Positions 5,178 through 6,798 of a DNA stretch of 6,798 nucleotides are shown here, piece after piece. The stretch is from Clostridia bacterium (GTDB lineage: Bacteria > Bacillota > Clostridia > Christensenellales > DTU072). Below the pieces are notes generated by a model that had not been told where the DNA came from, searched no databases, and saw nothing but the letters and a program-made list of their open reading frames with translations. Position 1 is the stretch's first letter. Every line of letters begins with the position of its first letter. The stretch lies in NCBI GenBank assembly GCA_028699795.1, contig JAQVTZ010000101.1, forward strand, positions 1 through 6,798. The letters run 5' to 3'. A program made the position numbers and the translations under genes.

Positions 5178-6798
5178 ATATTATATGGGATTGTTTTGTT
5201 TTGCGTATCACGGCAAACCAGGATATCAATAGTACCGTAAGAGCAATCGCGCCCAACACGCCTAACACCATAAAGGTCATTTTATAATTTGCAGACTCGA
5301 TAATCCGTGGGGATAAATCTTTATCGCCTAACAGAGCGAATTCTCCCAACTCTTCCATTGTAAAGGTAATAGTGCCGTTGTTAACCGCAACGGTTTCATA
5401 AACATAACCGCCGTTTTCGTAAAACATTACGGTGGCCTCGTCGAGATTTTCATGCGTCGAAGGAAGTTGGAAAGTAATGGTCGCTCTACCGGTATTATCC
5501 ACGGGAATATTGTTTTCCATTAGCTTTGCTTCGTAAACATAGCTCACGATTTTATCGCGGAAAACGGGAGCATACCGTGTTACCGCATTTTCTTGGTGTT
5601 CGGCTAACCGATTGACAAACCCTGCGTTGGGATTGGCCCCGTTTGCAAGGCTTACTGTTGTTTCTTGACCACCAATGCTGTTGCTGAAACTTGTTTCAAG
5701 TATGACAATCATAATCTCTACGGGCTCGGCAGACAGATAATTGGCGTTTTCTTCGGTTGTCAACAGAATGGTGAAGATTCCGACATTGCTGCCGAACGAG
5801 TTGTGCGTGGGCAAAAGCGTATTGCCGCTCACAAGATAATATTGTACCGGTTCACCGTTACTCGCCGCAGCCTCGATAGAGTAATTTTTGTGCTCGTCAT
5901 AGGGATACTCAAACTTTGTTGCCGCAACACTGACGGTGGGACGAGCTTTGGAAATCACATAGATACGCGAAGTATAGGCGGGTAAAATGTAATTGGGATT
6001 GTTGACTCCCGTCACCTCTACGGTATAGGTGCCTGCATTGGTATAGCTTGCGCCCTCGTAGGTTAACAGGACTTCGTCCCCGACCACTAAGTTGCCCGGC
6101 ACCGCCGTTACGATATGTTGATTTCCGTTGTAAACAAGGTTGGTACATCCTTCAAAAGTGAGTGTCAGCGTTCTGGGGGTGACCGTGTAGAGCAGCGTGC
6201 TCCCTCCGAAATCATAATTGTCGCAATCTTCGCCCGTGATGCCCGTAACGGTTAGTTCGTAATTGCCCGCATCATCTTCTACGCTTATATAGTAAGAAGC
6301 AGCACGGATAACATTCTTAACCAAACCATTTTTGGTAAGCGTCAGCGCGGCGGGATTGTATCTGACATCGTCCCCCGCGACAAGATTGGTCGCTTGGATA
6401 AAGATATTAAAGTTAGAATGTTTATACTCTCTGGGTTCGCCGTCATTGTCATACCCCGAAAATTCTAGTTCTACCGACCTTTTGACTATCGTGTAAGTTC
6501 CTTGGTAAAACGATACCGTATAGTTTGGATTGCCCGCAACTCCGGTGACGGGATAACTGCCTACATCGATGCCGCTTGTTTGGAGCACGATATCGAGAGT
6601 ATCTTCCGCATAGACAGAGGCGGGGTTTTGTACACTGCCGTAAAGAGTGGGCGCGGGATCTCCGTATACGCTGTAAACATCCGCGATGATATAATCCACT
6701 TCTGCGGGGGATATCGTAAAGCTTTCCTCCGATCCCTCTTGAGGAAGAACATAATTTGCTTTCTTTTCACCTGCAATTTCGGTAACGGTAATTTGATA
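5176..6798 (-). CDS. MBG-type repeat surface protein, C-terminal part (5' end outside window)
   Basis: The frame is open to the window edge. A GTG at 6699 is not a credible start because 33 more codons upstream (YQITVTEIAGEKKANYVLPQ onward) continue the repeat pattern, so 540 residues of a longer protein are visible. The repeats are beta-rich, with cores such as GSYPVTGVAGNPNYTV and GTYTVEVTGVNNPNY and linkers such as YTIVKRSVELEF and YTVTPRTLTLTF, resembling MBG (YGX/YDG-type) bacterial adhesin domains. At least four units plus a partial one are visible. A further beta-type region ending FTMEELGEFALLGDK precedes a single hydrophobic segment (visible residues 507-530) and a short basic tail RKTKQSHII, giving an outside-facing protein anchored at its C-terminus. 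No sortase motif is seen. A signal peptide should lie beyond the window. Role: probable cell-surface or adhesion protein, ligand unknown. Confidence 0.83.
   Translation of the reverse strand, partial: YQITVTEIAGEKKANYVLPQEGSEESFTISPAEVDYIIADVYSVYGDPAPTLYGSVQNPASVYAEDTLDIVLQTSGIDVGSYPVTGVAGNPNYTVSFYQGTYTIVKRSVELEFSGYDNDGEPREYKHSNFNIFIQATNLVAGDDVRYNPAALTLTKNGLVKNVIRAASYYISVEDDAGNYELTVTGITGEDCDNYDFGGSTLLYTVTPRTLTLTFEGCTNLVYNGNQHIVTAVPGNLVVGDEVLLTYEGASYTNAGTYTVEVTGVNNPNYILPAYTSRIYVISKARPTVSVAATKFEYPYDEHKNYSIEAAASNGEPVQYYLVSGNTLLPTHNSFGSNVGIFTILLTTEENANYLSAEPVEIMIVILETSFSNSIGGQETTVSLANGANPNAGFVNRLAEHQENAVTRYAPVFRDKIVSYVYEAKLMENNIPVDNTGRATITFQLPSTHENLDEATVMFYENGGYVYETVAVNNGTITFTMEELGEFALLGDKDLSPRIIESANYKMTFMVLGVLGAIALTVLLISWFAVIRKTKQSHII

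Noticed and set aside
4922..5287. 121-codon plus-strand frame across the junction of the two repeat-protein genes
   Set aside because: It is antisense to two clear genes and their coupled start, and its translation shows no domain pattern. It is best explained as a shadow frame.
6561..6776. 71-codon minus-strand frame near the right edge
   Set aside because: It overlaps the MBG-repeat gene in another frame. The MBG frame is open to the window edge and continues the repeat pattern.

Overview
The window looks like chromosomal DNA of a low-to-moderate GC member of the Bacillota, most likely an uncultured gut-type Clostridia lineage. Four things suggest this: strong AGGAGG-type ribosome sites, a Bacillus-type PurF with a propeptide and four Fe-S ligand cysteines, the tRNA-Ala/tRNA-Ile order with a Firmicutes-style rRNA spacer motif, and large surface proteins built from InlB-B and MBG-type repeats. 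The taxonomic call is an inference; no 16S gene is present to settle it.

Left part (1-1136, all minus strand). A near-consensus promoter (358-386) fires leftward straight into tRNA-Ala(TGC) and tRNA-Ile(GAT). These are followed by spacer sequence (1-157) carrying the motif that in Firmicutes precedes 23S rRNA. A 23S gene is therefore predicted just left of base 1. No 16S gene lies where it should be, to the right of the tRNAs; that space holds the promoter and then a YfcE-type metallophosphoesterase gene (510-1073) with its own promoter (1108-1136). This may be a 23S unit unlinked from 16S, or an assembly artefact.

Middle intergenic region (1137-1659). This stretch is not empty. It holds a roughly 220-237 bp element bounded by imperfect inverted repeats (1200-1436) that resembles a MITE or other interspersed repeat. 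Inside it, on the minus strand, is a protein-like open frame of 49 codons from ATG (66 open codons in total). Next comes a four-copy 7-bp tandem repeat (1455-1482) whose minus strand fits a G-quadruplex pattern. The last ~170 bases before purC show no riboswitch or convincing promoter that I can recognise.

Right-centre (1660-3931, plus strand). purC and purF form a two-gene purine operon, 72 bases apart, closed by a strong hairpin terminator (3904-3931). PurC makes SAICAR and PurF performs the committed first step of de novo purine synthesis. The other purine genes are not in the window. PurC has Leu where the family signature normally has Pro.

Right part (3952-6798, minus strand). Two membrane-anchored repeat proteins are transcribed toward purF and share its terminator. 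The upstream gene (5176 to beyond 6798, 5' end outside the window) has MBG-like repeats and a C-terminal membrane segment. The downstream gene (3952-5163) has an N-terminal signal anchor and InlB-B-type repeats. Its ribosome site overlaps the stop codon of the first gene, so the two are probably translationally coupled and made together as a surface pair with opposite membrane topologies.
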